Below the pieces are notes generated by a model. That model saw only the letters and a list, made by a program, of their open reading frames with translations, was not told where the DNA came from and did not search any database. A program made the translations under genes and the position numbers. From contig NZ_JAQGNT010000010.1 in NCBI RefSeq assembly GCF_028291725.1, forward strand, positions 53,807-117,806: DNA of 64,000 nucleotides. Reading direction: 5' to 3'. Origin of the DNA: Hydrocarboniphaga sp. GTDB lineage: Bacteria > Pseudomonadota > Gammaproteobacteria > Nevskiales > Nevskiaceae. This document shows, piece after piece, positions 24,397-32,346 of the stretch (the stretch's first letter is position 1; every line of letters starts with the position of its first letter).

Positions 24397-25431
24397 GAGC
24401 AATACCTCAGGCAGATGTCCGCGAGCACGGACTACCCTGCTAAAGACGCGAAACGGCGTCGAAGGCGCTCATGAATCGGGGGAGGAACTGTGAACCGGCG
24501 CACAGCAGGGATGTGTCGGCGGGCTATCCGCTTCAGCAGACGAGCCGCGATCAATGCAGTGCTTGTTGCTGAGATCATCCCAAACGCGGAAACGCCAAGT
24601 GCGAGGCTGCTCTTGCCACCGCATGGAGTCAGCCTGCGGCAGCACGCTGAAAATGAGCTTCTATGGCGGCGGAGTTGAGCCCTAGCGGCGCCGCCCGGCC
24701 GGGATGCAAGGTTTCCATTTGCAGATGGATCATGTCCGCAACCACCGTTCGGTCATCGATGGGGATGGAGTCCGGCAAGGACGCATTCCGATCTGCGTGG
24801 CCGAGGATGATGTCTTTCAGCCGCTCGCGCACGAAGCCCTGGTAGCGGATTTCCACCGCCATCTGCTCGGGCGATTTCGGCCTGTATCCGGCGCTGGTTC
24901 CGGCGCTGGTCCTGTAGACGTCGGCGCTGGCCGGATAAGCATCAGGGTCTGACGCGGAATCTTCCGCCCGTCCCGGGGCGGGATATCGCCAGCGCCCTTG
25001 TTCGGGCTTCTGGCGAAGTAGTTCAGTATGTGCTGATCAAGGCCTTGCATGAGTCATAGTCTAATTAGTTTATCCGTTGTTAAACAATGAGATAATTGTC
25101 TATCACTGAGGCATTACCCCTAGGAATGAGGCAAGCCGTGGGGCATGTGCATCGTCGCCACACTGCCTTGGGCGCAATCGGCTATCGCCTCAGCTCGACG
25201 CGCCGATGGCCAGACCCATAGTGAGCGCCAAGTGTCGGCGTACCCGATCCATCACGGCAGCGTCGACCTTGCCGCGCGGCCAGAGGGTTGGAGTCCTTTG
25301 CGTCCGATCCGGAATCAGGAAGCGTCTGATCCGGATTGCAGGGGCGTCCATTTCGGAATCGGCCGTAGCGGCGCCGGCAAGAAACGCCAGCCGATGGAGC
25401 CCCAGCGTAGCGGCATGCGATCATGGGCCGC
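24397..25431. other. gene-poor region upstream of the M4 peptidase and rlmL
   Basis: About 1 kb with low coding signal except 24629-24862. A second minus frame from ATG 25050 (MQGLDQHILNYFARSPNKGA) runs to 24817 and partly overlaps it. The 24862 frame itself stays open upstream, without a start codon, to a TGA near 25034. One older gene with a frameshift near 24960-25030 would explain both. At 25052-25110 an AT-rich block (TTTATCC, TTAAACAATGAGATAATTG) stands out from the GC-rich surroundings and may hold a minus-strand promoter. Confidence 0.4.
24629..24862 (-). CDS. hypothetical protein, perhaps 3' part of a frameshifted gene
   Basis: 77 codons from ATG 24862: MAVEIRYQGFVRERLKDIIL...DDRTVVADMIHLQMETLHPG. 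Amino-acid composition and the open frame upstream (GYRPKSPEQMAVEIRY) look protein-like, but there is no start codon before this ATG. No family recognised. Confidence 0.35.
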   Translation of the reverse strand: MAVEIRYQGFVRERLKDIILGHADRNASLPDSIPIDDRTVVADMIHLQMETLHPGRAAPLGLNSAAIEAHFQRAAAG

Positions 25432-27606
25432 ATGAGTCTTCTTCCCCTGTTTGCCACCTGCCCGCGTGGCGTCGAGCCGCTGCTCGCCACCGAACTCACC
25501 GCGCTGGGCGCCAGCGACTGCCGCGAGCGCAAGGGCGGCATCGCCTTCAGCGGCGATCTGAACGCGGCCTATCGCGCCTGCCTGTGGTCGCGGCTGGCCA
25601 ATCGCATCCTGATGCCGCTGAACAGCTTTCCGCTTGCCGATTCCGACGCTTTGTATGAGGGCGCCAAGGCGATCGACTGGCCCGGTCTGTTCGCGTTGGA
25701 GCGCACCTTCGCGATCGAGGTCGCCGGCCATTCACCAGCCGTCACCCACACCCATTACGCCGGCCTGAAGGTCAAGGACGCGATCGCCGACCGTTTCCGC
25801 GAACGCCATGGCGAGCGCCCGAACGTGGATACCGACGCGCCCGACATCCGCATTCACGTGCATCTGGAGCGCTCCCAGGCGACCTTGAGCCTGGACCTGT
25901 CCGGCGAGAGCCTGCACAAGCGCGGCTACCGCGTCGCCGGTGGCGAGGCGCCGCTGAAAGAGAACCTGGCGGCCGCGATCCTGATCCGCTCGGGCTGGGC
26001 CGAGATTGCCGCGGCCGGCGGCGCACTGCTCGACCCGATGTGCGGCTCCGGCACCTTGCTGATCGAGGGCGCGATGATCGCGGCCGACATCGCGCCGGGC
26101 CTGAAGCGCGCGAAATACGGCTTCGAGGCCTGGAGCGGCCATGACGCGGCGCTGTGGCAGACGATCCGCGCCGAGGCCTCGGGCCGCAAGTCCGCCGGCC
26201 TGGCCCGGCTGCCGGCGATCGTCGGCAGCGACATCGACGACAACGCGCTGCGTTCGGCGCATCTGAACGCCGATCGCGCCGGTCTGCTCGGCCCGATCCG
26301 CTTCGAGCAGCGCGACGCACTGGAAGCGCGGCCGATCGCCGCCACCGGCCTGGTCGCGACCAACCCGCCGTATGGCGAACGCCTGGGCAGCGAGAGTGAA
26401 ATCATCAAGCTGTATTCGCTGTTCGGCGCGACGCTGAAGCATTATTTCGCCGGCTGGCGCGCGACCGTGTTCACCAGCCGCCCCGACCTGAGCCCGCGCC
26501 TGGGCCTGCGTGCCTCGCAGATGCACACGCTGTTCAACGGCGCGATCGAGTGCAAGCTGCTGCAGTTCGAGATGGCCACGCGCGTCGTGCCAACCGGCAT
26601 GGACGCCCAGCCGCCGACGATCACCGGCGGCGAAGATTTCGCGAACCGCCTGCGCAAGAGCCTCAAGCACCTGGGCAAGTGGGCCAAGCGCGGCGGCATC
26701 CACAACTACCGCGTCTACGACGCCGACCTGCCCGACTACGCGCTGGCGATCGATCTCTATGAAGTTGGAAATGGGACGCCCGATCTGCACGTGCACGTGC
26801 AGGAATACGCGGCGCCCGACACGATCGACCCGATCAAGGCCGAGCGCCGTCTGCGCGAGGCGCTGGCACAGCTGCAGGCGATCCTTGCGGTGCCGGCCTC
26901 GCGCATCCATTACAAGCTGCGCAAGAGTCAGAAAGGCAGCGCGCAGTATCAGAAGCAGGACGAGAGCCGCGAGTTCATGAGCGTGGTCGAGCACGGCTGC
27001 AAGCTGTGGGTGAACTTCGAGGACTATCTCGATACCGGTCTATTTCTCGACCATCGGCCGATGCGGCTGCGGATTCAGAAAGAATGCGAAGACAAGCGTT
27101 TCCTCAACCTGTTCTGCTACACCGGCAGCGCCACCGTGCACGCGGCCAAGGGCGGCGCCTCGCATACGACTTCGGTCGATCTGTCGAAAACCTACCTGGA
27201 CTGGGCCGACCGCAATCTGCTGCTCAACGGCTTCGACACGCGCGGCCCCTGGAACACCCACCAGCTGATCCGCGCAGATGCGATGGCCTGGCTCGCTGAA
27301 CAAGCAGGTGATCCGCGCGCGCCGCGCTACGACCTGATCTTCTGCGATCCGCCGACGTTCTCGAACTCCAAGAGCATGGAAGGCGTGCTCGACACCCAGG
27401 CCGATCACGCCGGCATGATCCGCAACGCGGTCGCGCTGCTGGCGCCGGCCGGCAAGCTGTACTTCTCGACCAACCGCCGCCGCTTCAAGCTGGACGAAGC
27501 CTTGAGCACCGAGTTCAAGGTCAACGAAATCACCGCGCAGACCCTGGACGAGGACTTCAAGCGCCCGCCGCCCTCGCACCGCAGCTGGAGCATCGAGCGG
27601 AGCTAG
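25432..27606 (+). CDS. rlmL: bifunctional 23S rRNA methyltransferase RlmKL
   Basis: Methylates G2445 (N2) and G2069 (N7) of 23S rRNA. The roughly 724-residue fusion shows an N-terminal ferredoxin-like/THUMP domain (residues about 1-160), a first SAM methyltransferase with LLDPMCGSGTLLIEGA and TNPPYGERLG, and a second one with FLNLFCYTGSATVHAAKGGA and DLIFCDPPTFSNS. The length equals that of the gammaproteobacterial fusion. MSLLPLFATCPRG at 25432 matches the family; an ATG at 25423 adds three residues. Confidence 0.95.
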   Translation: MSLLPLFATCPRGVEPLLATELTALGASDCRERKGGIAFSGDLNAAYRACLWSRLANRILMPLNSFPLADSDALYEGAKAIDWPGLFALERTFAIEVAGHSPAVTHTHYAGLKVKDAIADRFRERHGERPNVDTDAPDIRIHVHLERSQATLSLDLSGESLHKRGYRVAGGEAPLKENLAAAILIRSGWAEIAAAGGALLDPMCGSGTLLIEGAMIAADIAPGLKRAKYGFEAWSGHDAALWQTIRAEASGRKSAGLARLPAIVGSDIDDNALRSAHLNADRAGLLGPIRFEQRDALEARPIAATGLVATNPPYGERLGSESEIIKLYSLFGATLKHYFAGWRATVFTSRPDLSPRLGLRASQMHTLFNGAIECKLLQFEMATRVVPTGMDAQPPTITGGEDFANRLRKSLKHLGKWAKRGGIHNYRVYDADLPDYALAIDLYEVGNGTPDLHVHVQEYAAPDTIDPIKAERRLREALAQLQAILAVPASRIHYKLRKSQKGSAQYQKQDESREFMSVVEHGCKLWVNFEDYLDTGLFLDHRPMRLRIQKECEDKRFLNLFCYTGSATVHAAKGGASHTTSVDLSKTYLDWADRNLLLNGFDTRGPWNTHQLIRADAMAWLAEQAGDPRAPRYDLIFCDPPTFSNSKSMEGVLDTQADHAGMIRNAVALLAPAGKLYFSTNRRRFKLDEALSTEFKVNEITAQTLDEDFKRPPPSHRSWSIERS

Positions 27607-27643
27607 GGCGGCGAAACTAGATGCAGATGAGTCAAGTTTCCTC

Positions 27644-27714
27644 GTAGGGCGGGTCTTGACCCGCCGCTTGTCGTGACCCGCCGCTTTCAAACGGCGGGTC
27701 GCGACCCGCCCTAC
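27644..27714. repeat. family A palindromic repeat cluster (three arms)
   Basis: GTAGGGCGGGTCTTGACCCG at 27644, a shorter internal arm, and a facing copy ending CCCGCCCTAC at 27714. It has an extra arm compared with the copies at 2328 and 48743. The terminal CTAC overlaps the stop codon of the next gene. Confidence 0.85.
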
Positions 27715-28133
27715 GCCGGCTTCTTCTTCGGAACCTTGTTCAGCTGTTCGATCGACTCGATCGGGCAGGTGGTGGGCGGCGGCGCGCCGCCGGGCGCTTT
27801 CAGCTTCACGGAATCGTGACGGGTGAGCCGGCTGACCGTCGTCGTGAAGCCGATGTCCTCGGCAGTGGATAAATCCCAGCAGTCGGTCATCAACGACAGC
27901 AGGTAATACCGCGACGCGCCGGCGCTCAGGATCAGATGCCGCCGGTCGACCGAATTCCAGCCATCGATCCGGTAGTCGGGTATCGAGTCCACCGCCGTGC
28001 CGCGCTGGTAGCCCCGCTCGAGGAGCCTGGCGTCCAGCGCCGCCTTGTCGGCGGGCGGCATCTGCGCGGCAATCGCAGCTCCCGTCATCGCCGACAGCAC
28101 GGCAGCGGCGGCCCACAGCTTTCTGGTCTTCAT
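27711..28133 (-). CDS. small secreted protein, DUF6491-like
   Basis: 140 residues with a Sec signal peptide (MKTRKLWAAAAVLSAMTGAA, cut near AIAA-Q). The mature part has IDGWNSVDRRHLILSAGASR, LLSLMTDCWDLSTAEDIGFT and a C-terminal TCPIESIEQL, resembling DUF6491 periplasmic proteins with their paired cysteines. Function unknown. The longer frame to 28301 lacks a signal peptide at its start and is rejected. The TAG stop is part of the GTAG head of the adjoining repeat, so the repeat apparently defines the gene's end (tail KVPKKKPA). Confidence 0.75.
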   Translation of the reverse strand: MKTRKLWAAAAVLSAMTGAAIAAQMPPADKAALDARLLERGYQRGTAVDSIPDYRIDGWNSVDRRHLILSAGASRYYLLSLMTDCWDLSTAEDIGFTTTVSRLTRHDSVKLKAPGGAPPPTTCPIESIEQLNKVPKKKPA

Positions 28134-28546
28134 CGCAGGACTCCGGAACAGGCGGCGGCGCCGCTCTGGCCGGTTGGCAGTCGGCAACGGCACAAGTTCC
28201 CGATGCTGCCCGATTTTGTATCGCATGAGCTGTTTTTCTCCCGAAGGCCAGCCAATGTCCGGTTCGGCGGCACGCCGGCGCGCACGCAGGATTACCGTCA
28301 TCCAGTGTGAGCCGGCTCACAAAAGACTCCCTGTTGCGTGAGCCCCTTTCTCCCCGGTTCACGTCCTCCACAGCACTACGGACGATTCCGCAAGCGATCA
28401 GGGCGCCCGATGTCCGGTTCCGGATCGCAATCTCGTTCTTGACCATAAGCAGCCAGGCAGGCAGCGGGTGAGAAGCGGAGACGTCGTGGCTGGGGTGCGA
28501 GCCGATCGTCGATCGGCCGGCACTACGACGCCGGACGGCATCAGGG
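28134..28546. other. intergenic region between divergent DUF6491-like gene and hybrid kinase
   Basis: About 410 bases. It holds the 16-bp perfect palindrome at 28306-28321 and no other ORF I can support. Promoters for both divergent genes should be here, but none is convincing. Confidence 0.4.
28306..28321. promoter_or_regulatory. 16-bp perfect palindrome, candidate operator
   Basis: TGTGAGCCGGCTCACA is a perfect dyad in the region between two divergent genes. Such sites often bind dimeric regulators (TGTGA...TCACA also resembles half-sites of CRP-family proteins, though with a 6-bp core as here). No spacing to a promoter can be shown. Confidence 0.35.
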
Positions 28547-30640
28547 ATGAAGCGGGGAACATGGATGAAAACCAGCACACAGCAGTCGTGGTCTACGACA
28601 CGCCGAGCGAACAGCACGTCGATCACTGGATCGATCACTGGATCGTATAGCCGGACGGCCACGCTACAACCGGGCCCTGGCATCACCGCCGGCGGCAAAC
28701 CGGTCCGCAACACCTGGAGTCCGCAAGCCTCGACGGCTTCGCAGTATCTGCCGCCGCGCGCGCGCGGCTCTGCAGGCAAGCCCGAGCGCACCGCGCAATC
28801 TCGGCTGCGGCTACACCCGCTCTCGCTGCCGCGTGAAGTGCTGCTGGCGCCGGTGCCCGCGCTGCTCGCTGCGGCCGCGCTGAGCCTGTGGATCAGCCTG
28901 CACGCAGCCGATCCGATCGGCGAAACCTCGCAAAAGGCCCGTCTGCTGGCCGCGCAGGCGGCACCGCTGGTGGCCGAGTCGCTGGCCGGGCACGACCTTG
29001 CCGCGGTCGCCAAGATCATCCGCTCGCTGAATCGCGAGCCGGAATCGGTGCAACTGCGCGTGACCCAGGCCGATGGCCGCATCGCAGCCGAGGACGGGCA
29101 GCTGATACGGCATGGCCAGCCGATCGACGAGGCGCATCGCGTCGGTGTCGACAAGCCGATCTTCGACGAGCGCCAGCCGAAGCGCGCGATCGGCAACGTG
29201 CAGGTCGACATGGCCTTGCCGGCCGAGACCGCGCAGGCGCGACGCATGCCGCTGATGCTGGCGGCCGTCACCGGTCTGCTGGTCGGCCTGTCGCTGCTGG
29301 CCGGCGCCTGGCTGGCGCGGCGGCGCAGTGCGCCGGTGCGGGTGCTCGCCAGCGCCATGCAGCGGCTCAGCGAGGGCCAGCTCGACGTCGACATCGCCGT
29401 CACCGAGGAGGGAGAGCTCGGCCGGCTGCAGCGCGGCCTCAATGCCACCGCGCTCACGCTGCGCGGCGGCCTCGGCCAGCTCGACCAGCAGATCCGCCGC
29501 GCGACCACGCTGCTGGCGCGCAAGAATGCCGAACTGGAAGCCGCCAACGTCGCCAAGACCCGTTTCCTGGCGGCTGCCAGCCACGATCTGCGGCAGCCGC
29601 TGCATGCGCTGAACCTGTTTACGGCGAACCTGCGCGAAGGCGAACACGATGCCGCGCGCCTGCAACGCATCGGCCACGTCCAGGAATGCGTCGAGTCGCT
29701 GGACCGCCTGTTCACCGGCCTGCTCGACGTGTCGCGCCTCGACGCCGGCGCCGAGCGCCCGGTCGAGACCTGCTTTGCGCTGGACGCGCTGTTCGTCGAA
29801 GTCAGCCAGAACTTCCGCTCGCTTGCCGAGGAGCGCGGCCTGCGGCTGATCGTGCGCCAGACGCCGCTGTGGATACGCGCCGACCGCGGCATGCTCGCGC
29901 GCGTGCTGAACAACCTGGTCTGCAACGCGATCCGCTACACGCCCAGCGGCGGCGTGCTGCTGGGCGCACGCCTGCGCGGCCAGCAGGTGCGCATCGACGT
30001 CTGGGACACCGGCGTCGGCATCGCTACTGAGCATCAGATGCAGATCTTCGACGAGTTCGTGCGCTTTGCCGACTGCAGCGGCGACCGTGGCCTCGGCCTC
30101 GGCCTGGCGACGGTCAAACGACTATGCAGTCTGATGAAGGCGCCGCTGGATTTCCGCTCGATCCCAGGTTCGGGCACCGCATTCAATCTGCTATTGCCGC
30201 GCGCCGACATCGGCCGCGCGGCATCACGCAGCCTGACGCTCCCCGGCGAGATTCACGGACTGCGCGTGCTGGTGATCGACGACGAAACCACGATACTCGA
30301 AGGCACTCAGGCGCTGCTGCAAAGCTGGGGCTGCGACACGCTCGTCGCCGAATCGCTGGAAGATGCGCAGCGGCGCATCGCCGACAGCGGCTTCGTGCCG
30401 GACCTGGTGATATCCGATCTGCGCCTGCGCAAGAACCAGAACGGCATCGATGCGATCCACGCGATTCGCGCCAACTCCATCGGCCGTGAGCCGGCCGCGC
30501 TGCTGATCACCGGAGAAACCTGCCCGATCCGGGCCAAGGAAGCCGCGCAGCTGAAACTGCCGCTGCTGTGCAAGCCGGTCGCACCGGCGGCGCTGAAGAA
30601 AGCGATCGCCGCGACGATGCTTCAGCACGCCAACCCGTAG
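28547..30640 (+). CDS. hybrid sensor histidine kinase/response regulator
   Basis: Two-component kinase of up to 697 residues. After a low-complexity N-terminus come TM1 (about 98-118), a periplasmic sensor loop (120-233), TM2 (about 234-256), HAMP (255-310), a HisKA dimerisation helix with His346 (ASHDLRQPLHAL), a HATPase with NLVCNAIRYTPSGG and WDTGVGI...GLGLGLATV, and a C-terminal receiver (from about 570) with Asp624 in DLVISDLRL. The SHDLRQP box places it with NahK/ErcS'-like hybrid kinases. The first 97 residues look unnatural (tandem ATCACTGGATCG near 28620), so the GTG at 28838 is a plausible true start. The TAG stop lies in a repeat's GTAG. Partner unknown. Confidence 0.88.
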   Translation: MKRGTWMKTSTQQSWSTTRRANSTSITGSITGSYSRTATLQPGPGITAGGKPVRNTWSPQASTASQYLPPRARGSAGKPERTAQSRLRLHPLSLPREVLLAPVPALLAAAALSLWISLHAADPIGETSQKARLLAAQAAPLVAESLAGHDLAAVAKIIRSLNREPESVQLRVTQADGRIAAEDGQLIRHGQPIDEAHRVGVDKPIFDERQPKRAIGNVQVDMALPAETAQARRMPLMLAAVTGLLVGLSLLAGAWLARRRSAPVRVLASAMQRLSEGQLDVDIAVTEEGELGRLQRGLNATALTLRGGLGQLDQQIRRATTLLARKNAELEAANVAKTRFLAAASHDLRQPLHALNLFTANLREGEHDAARLQRIGHVQECVESLDRLFTGLLDVSRLDAGAERPVETCFALDALFVEVSQNFRSLAEERGLRLIVRQTPLWIRADRGMLARVLNNLVCNAIRYTPSGGVLLGARLRGQQVRIDVWDTGVGIATEHQMQIFDEFVRFADCSGDRGLGLGLATVKRLCSLMKAPLDFRSIPGSGTAFNLLLPRADIGRAASRSLTLPGEIHGLRVLVIDDETTILEGTQALLQSWGCDTLVAESLEDAQRRIADSGFVPDLVISDLRLRKNQNGIDAIHAIRANSIGREPAALLITGETCPIRAKEAAQLKLPLLCKPVAPAALKKAIAATMLQHANP

Positions 30641-30715
30641 GTCGGCAATCCCTTGCCGACGTGTACGCTCGATGCGCAAACAAGGCCTCACGTCGGCAAA
30701 GGATTGCCGACCTAC
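30637..30715. repeat. family B REP/BIME-like inverted pair
   Basis: GTAGGTCGGCAATCCCTTGC from 30637; facing copy ends GCCGACCTAC at 30715. It overlaps the hybrid kinase stop codon and separates it from the convergent tssE. Confidence 0.88.
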
Positions 30716-30738
30716 GCCGATATCGCCGGTACGCGGGC

Positions 30739-31173
30739 TTACTTGACCTGATACGCCTGCGTGGTCAGCTGCAAGGTCGCGTCGAACTGCACTTTCTCGC
30801 GATCCGGCCCCAGATTCAGCAGCGCTTCGACCTTGAAGCGCAGCGCCTTGTCGTTGGGCTGCGGCGGGTCGAGCGACACGCGCACGCGCGTCAAACGGCC
30901 CTCGTGCAGCGCAACCGTCTGCTCGATCGAGCGGCGGATGCGGTCACGGTCGCTGGGGCTCAGCAGGCTATACGAAGAGAAATCCGGAATGCCGAAAGTC
31001 AGCGAGGATTTTCGGCATTCCGGGAAGCTTTCCGGGATCATTCTCGATCCCTCGGAGCGGGTGTTGAGCAGCGCCTCGAGATCGCGCGACACCGAATCGC
31101 GGAACTCATGCACCGAGGGATTGCGCCGCAACTCGGCGTCACCCCCTGCCAGACGGTCAATCAGACTGAACAT
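30739..31173 (-). CDS. tssE: type VI secretion baseplate subunit TssE (gp25-like)
   Basis: A 144-residue homologue of phage T4 gp25, which joins baseplate wedge and sheath. Sequence has SVSRDLEALLNTRSEG near the N-terminus, YSLLSPSDRDRIRRSIEQTV in the middle and RFKVEALLNLGP later, all in family order. It is the last gene of the minus-strand T6SS operon, 59 nt after the papain-like gene, and convergent with the hybrid kinase. Confidence 0.9.
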   Translation of the reverse strand: MFSLIDRLAGGDAELRRNPSVHEFRDSVSRDLEALLNTRSEGSRMIPESFPECRKSSLTFGIPDFSSYSLLSPSDRDRIRRSIEQTVALHEGRLTRVRVSLDPPQPNDKALRFKVEALLNLGPDREKVQFDATLQLTTQAYQVK

Positions 31174-31232
31174 GTTCTATCGCGTGTATCCCGGGCCTGT
31201 ATCCCGCCGACCGCCCCATTCAGAACCATCCA

Positions 31233-31748
31233 TCAGAACCAGCCATAACTGAAGGATGTCCTGCACGAGCCGGGAGTGGCCGCGGCAGGCAGCAGCGCGG
31301 AAGCCGTGATGGAGATGTCCTTGCTGCCCCAGGGATTGTTCACCCAGATACAGCCCCCGCCGATGCTGTCGTCGGCGCCTTCGATCACCACCGCGTGCCC
31401 GCCGGACGTGCCTGGCGAATTCGTCCAGGGCAGTCCGTTGGTGACGGTGTGGAAATAGATCAGCGGACCATATTGATCGAGCAGGGTGAGGATGTTGCCT
31501 AGCGTCACCGGTTGATCGCTGTCCACCGGATAGAAGCTGTAAGCCTGCATCGGCCCCTGCACAGCGCCGGGCACCGGATTGGCGATGCTCGAATTGGAGG
31601 GATCGAAGCCGCCGGTGTACTTGCCGATACCCACCGATGAGCCGGTCAAAAAGGATTCGACCATCGCCATCGACGCAACCCAGCAGATCGGGTTGGCCGA
31701 TAGAGCCGATGATTGGGCCACCAATGGAACGTCGTAGTAAATTTGCAT
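31233..31748 (-). CDS. papain-like cysteine peptidase, candidate T6SS effector
   Basis: A 171-residue single-domain protein with a papain-type triad: Cys22 in NPICWVASMAMV, His118 in TSGGHAVVIEGAD, and Asn138 in WVNNPWGS. The layout is that of the C39/C70-type papain-like peptidases used as toxins or maturation proteases. No signal peptide. It lies within the T6SS operon, 28 nt after hcp and 59 nt before tssE, so it is probably made with the apparatus and may travel as Hcp-bound cargo (inference). No separate immunity gene fits in the flanking gaps. Could instead be a processing enzyme of the machine. Confidence 0.8.
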   Translation of the reverse strand: MQIYYDVPLVAQSSALSANPICWVASMAMVESFLTGSSVGIGKYTGGFDPSNSSIANPVPGAVQGPMQAYSFYPVDSDQPVTLGNILTLLDQYGPLIYFHTVTNGLPWTNSPGTSGGHAVVIEGADDSIGGGCIWVNNPWGSKDISITASALLPAAATPGSCRTSFSYGWF

Positions 31749-31776
31749 GGGCCATGTCTCCGTGTCGAATGGCTCG

Positions 31777-32274
31777 TCAAACCTTCTTGTTGGCTTTCAG
31801 ATCCCATCCGGCGGACGCATTGCCGGCAGCCTTTCCGTCGATGCCGATCTTGGTATAGGTCAGCTCCACCTTGCCGAAAGCCAGCGACACCGATTCGAGC
31901 GGAACGTCGTGCGCCTCGCTGCTGCTGTCGCCGCCTTTGCCGACGTTGGTGATGATCACGTCGGTGAGCTTGTATTCCATGTACTTGGCCTTGTCGCCAC
32001 CGGCCCGATTCAAGGTGATCACCGCGGTCTTGACGGTCTGCCCCGTGCAGCAGTACTCGAACAGCTTGGGGCTGGAGATATCGAGATGGTGCATGAATGA
32101 GAAGTTCTGGATGTTGACTCGGGCCGAGCCCAGATTGCCGGCAGAAGATGCCGTGCTGGACTGCGGCTGCTGCGCGCCGAAGCCGAAGCTCAGGATCTCG
32201 ATCCAGTCCTTGTGCTTGTCGTCAGTGCTCTCGCCCTTGATACCGTCGAGCTGGATGAATGCGTCGAATGACAT
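31777..32274 (-). CDS. hcp: type VI secretion tube protein Hcp (TssD)
   Basis: A 165-residue Hcp that stacks as hexameric rings to make the inner tube. Starts MSFDAFIQLDGIKGESTDDK, contains WIEILSFGFGAQQP, FSFMHHLDISSPKLFEYCCTGQ and KYMEYKLTDVIITNV, the conserved Hcp beta-barrel series. A strong AGGAG precedes the ATG. Located between tssC and the papain-like gene. Confidence 0.95.
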   Translation of the reverse strand: MSFDAFIQLDGIKGESTDDKHKDWIEILSFGFGAQQPQSSTASSAGNLGSARVNIQNFSFMHHLDISSPKLFEYCCTGQTVKTAVITLNRAGGDKAKYMEYKLTDVIITNVGKGGDSSSEAHDVPLESVSLAFGKVELTYTKIGIDGKAAGNASAGWDLKANKKV

Positions 32275-32346
32275 GGTTCAACTCCTGTGTCGTTGTGTTG
32301 GTTGACTACGTGTTTCAGTTCTGGAAGTGCTTTCAGAAAACCGCTA

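Noticed and set aside
25145..25435. Small plus-strand frames before rlmL
   Set aside because: Overlapping short frames in several phases without ribosome sites; low protein character.
27040..29925. 961-codon minus-strand open frame
   Set aside because: Antisense of rlmL and the hybrid kinase; Arg/Ser-rich composition typical of frames opposite GC-rich genes.
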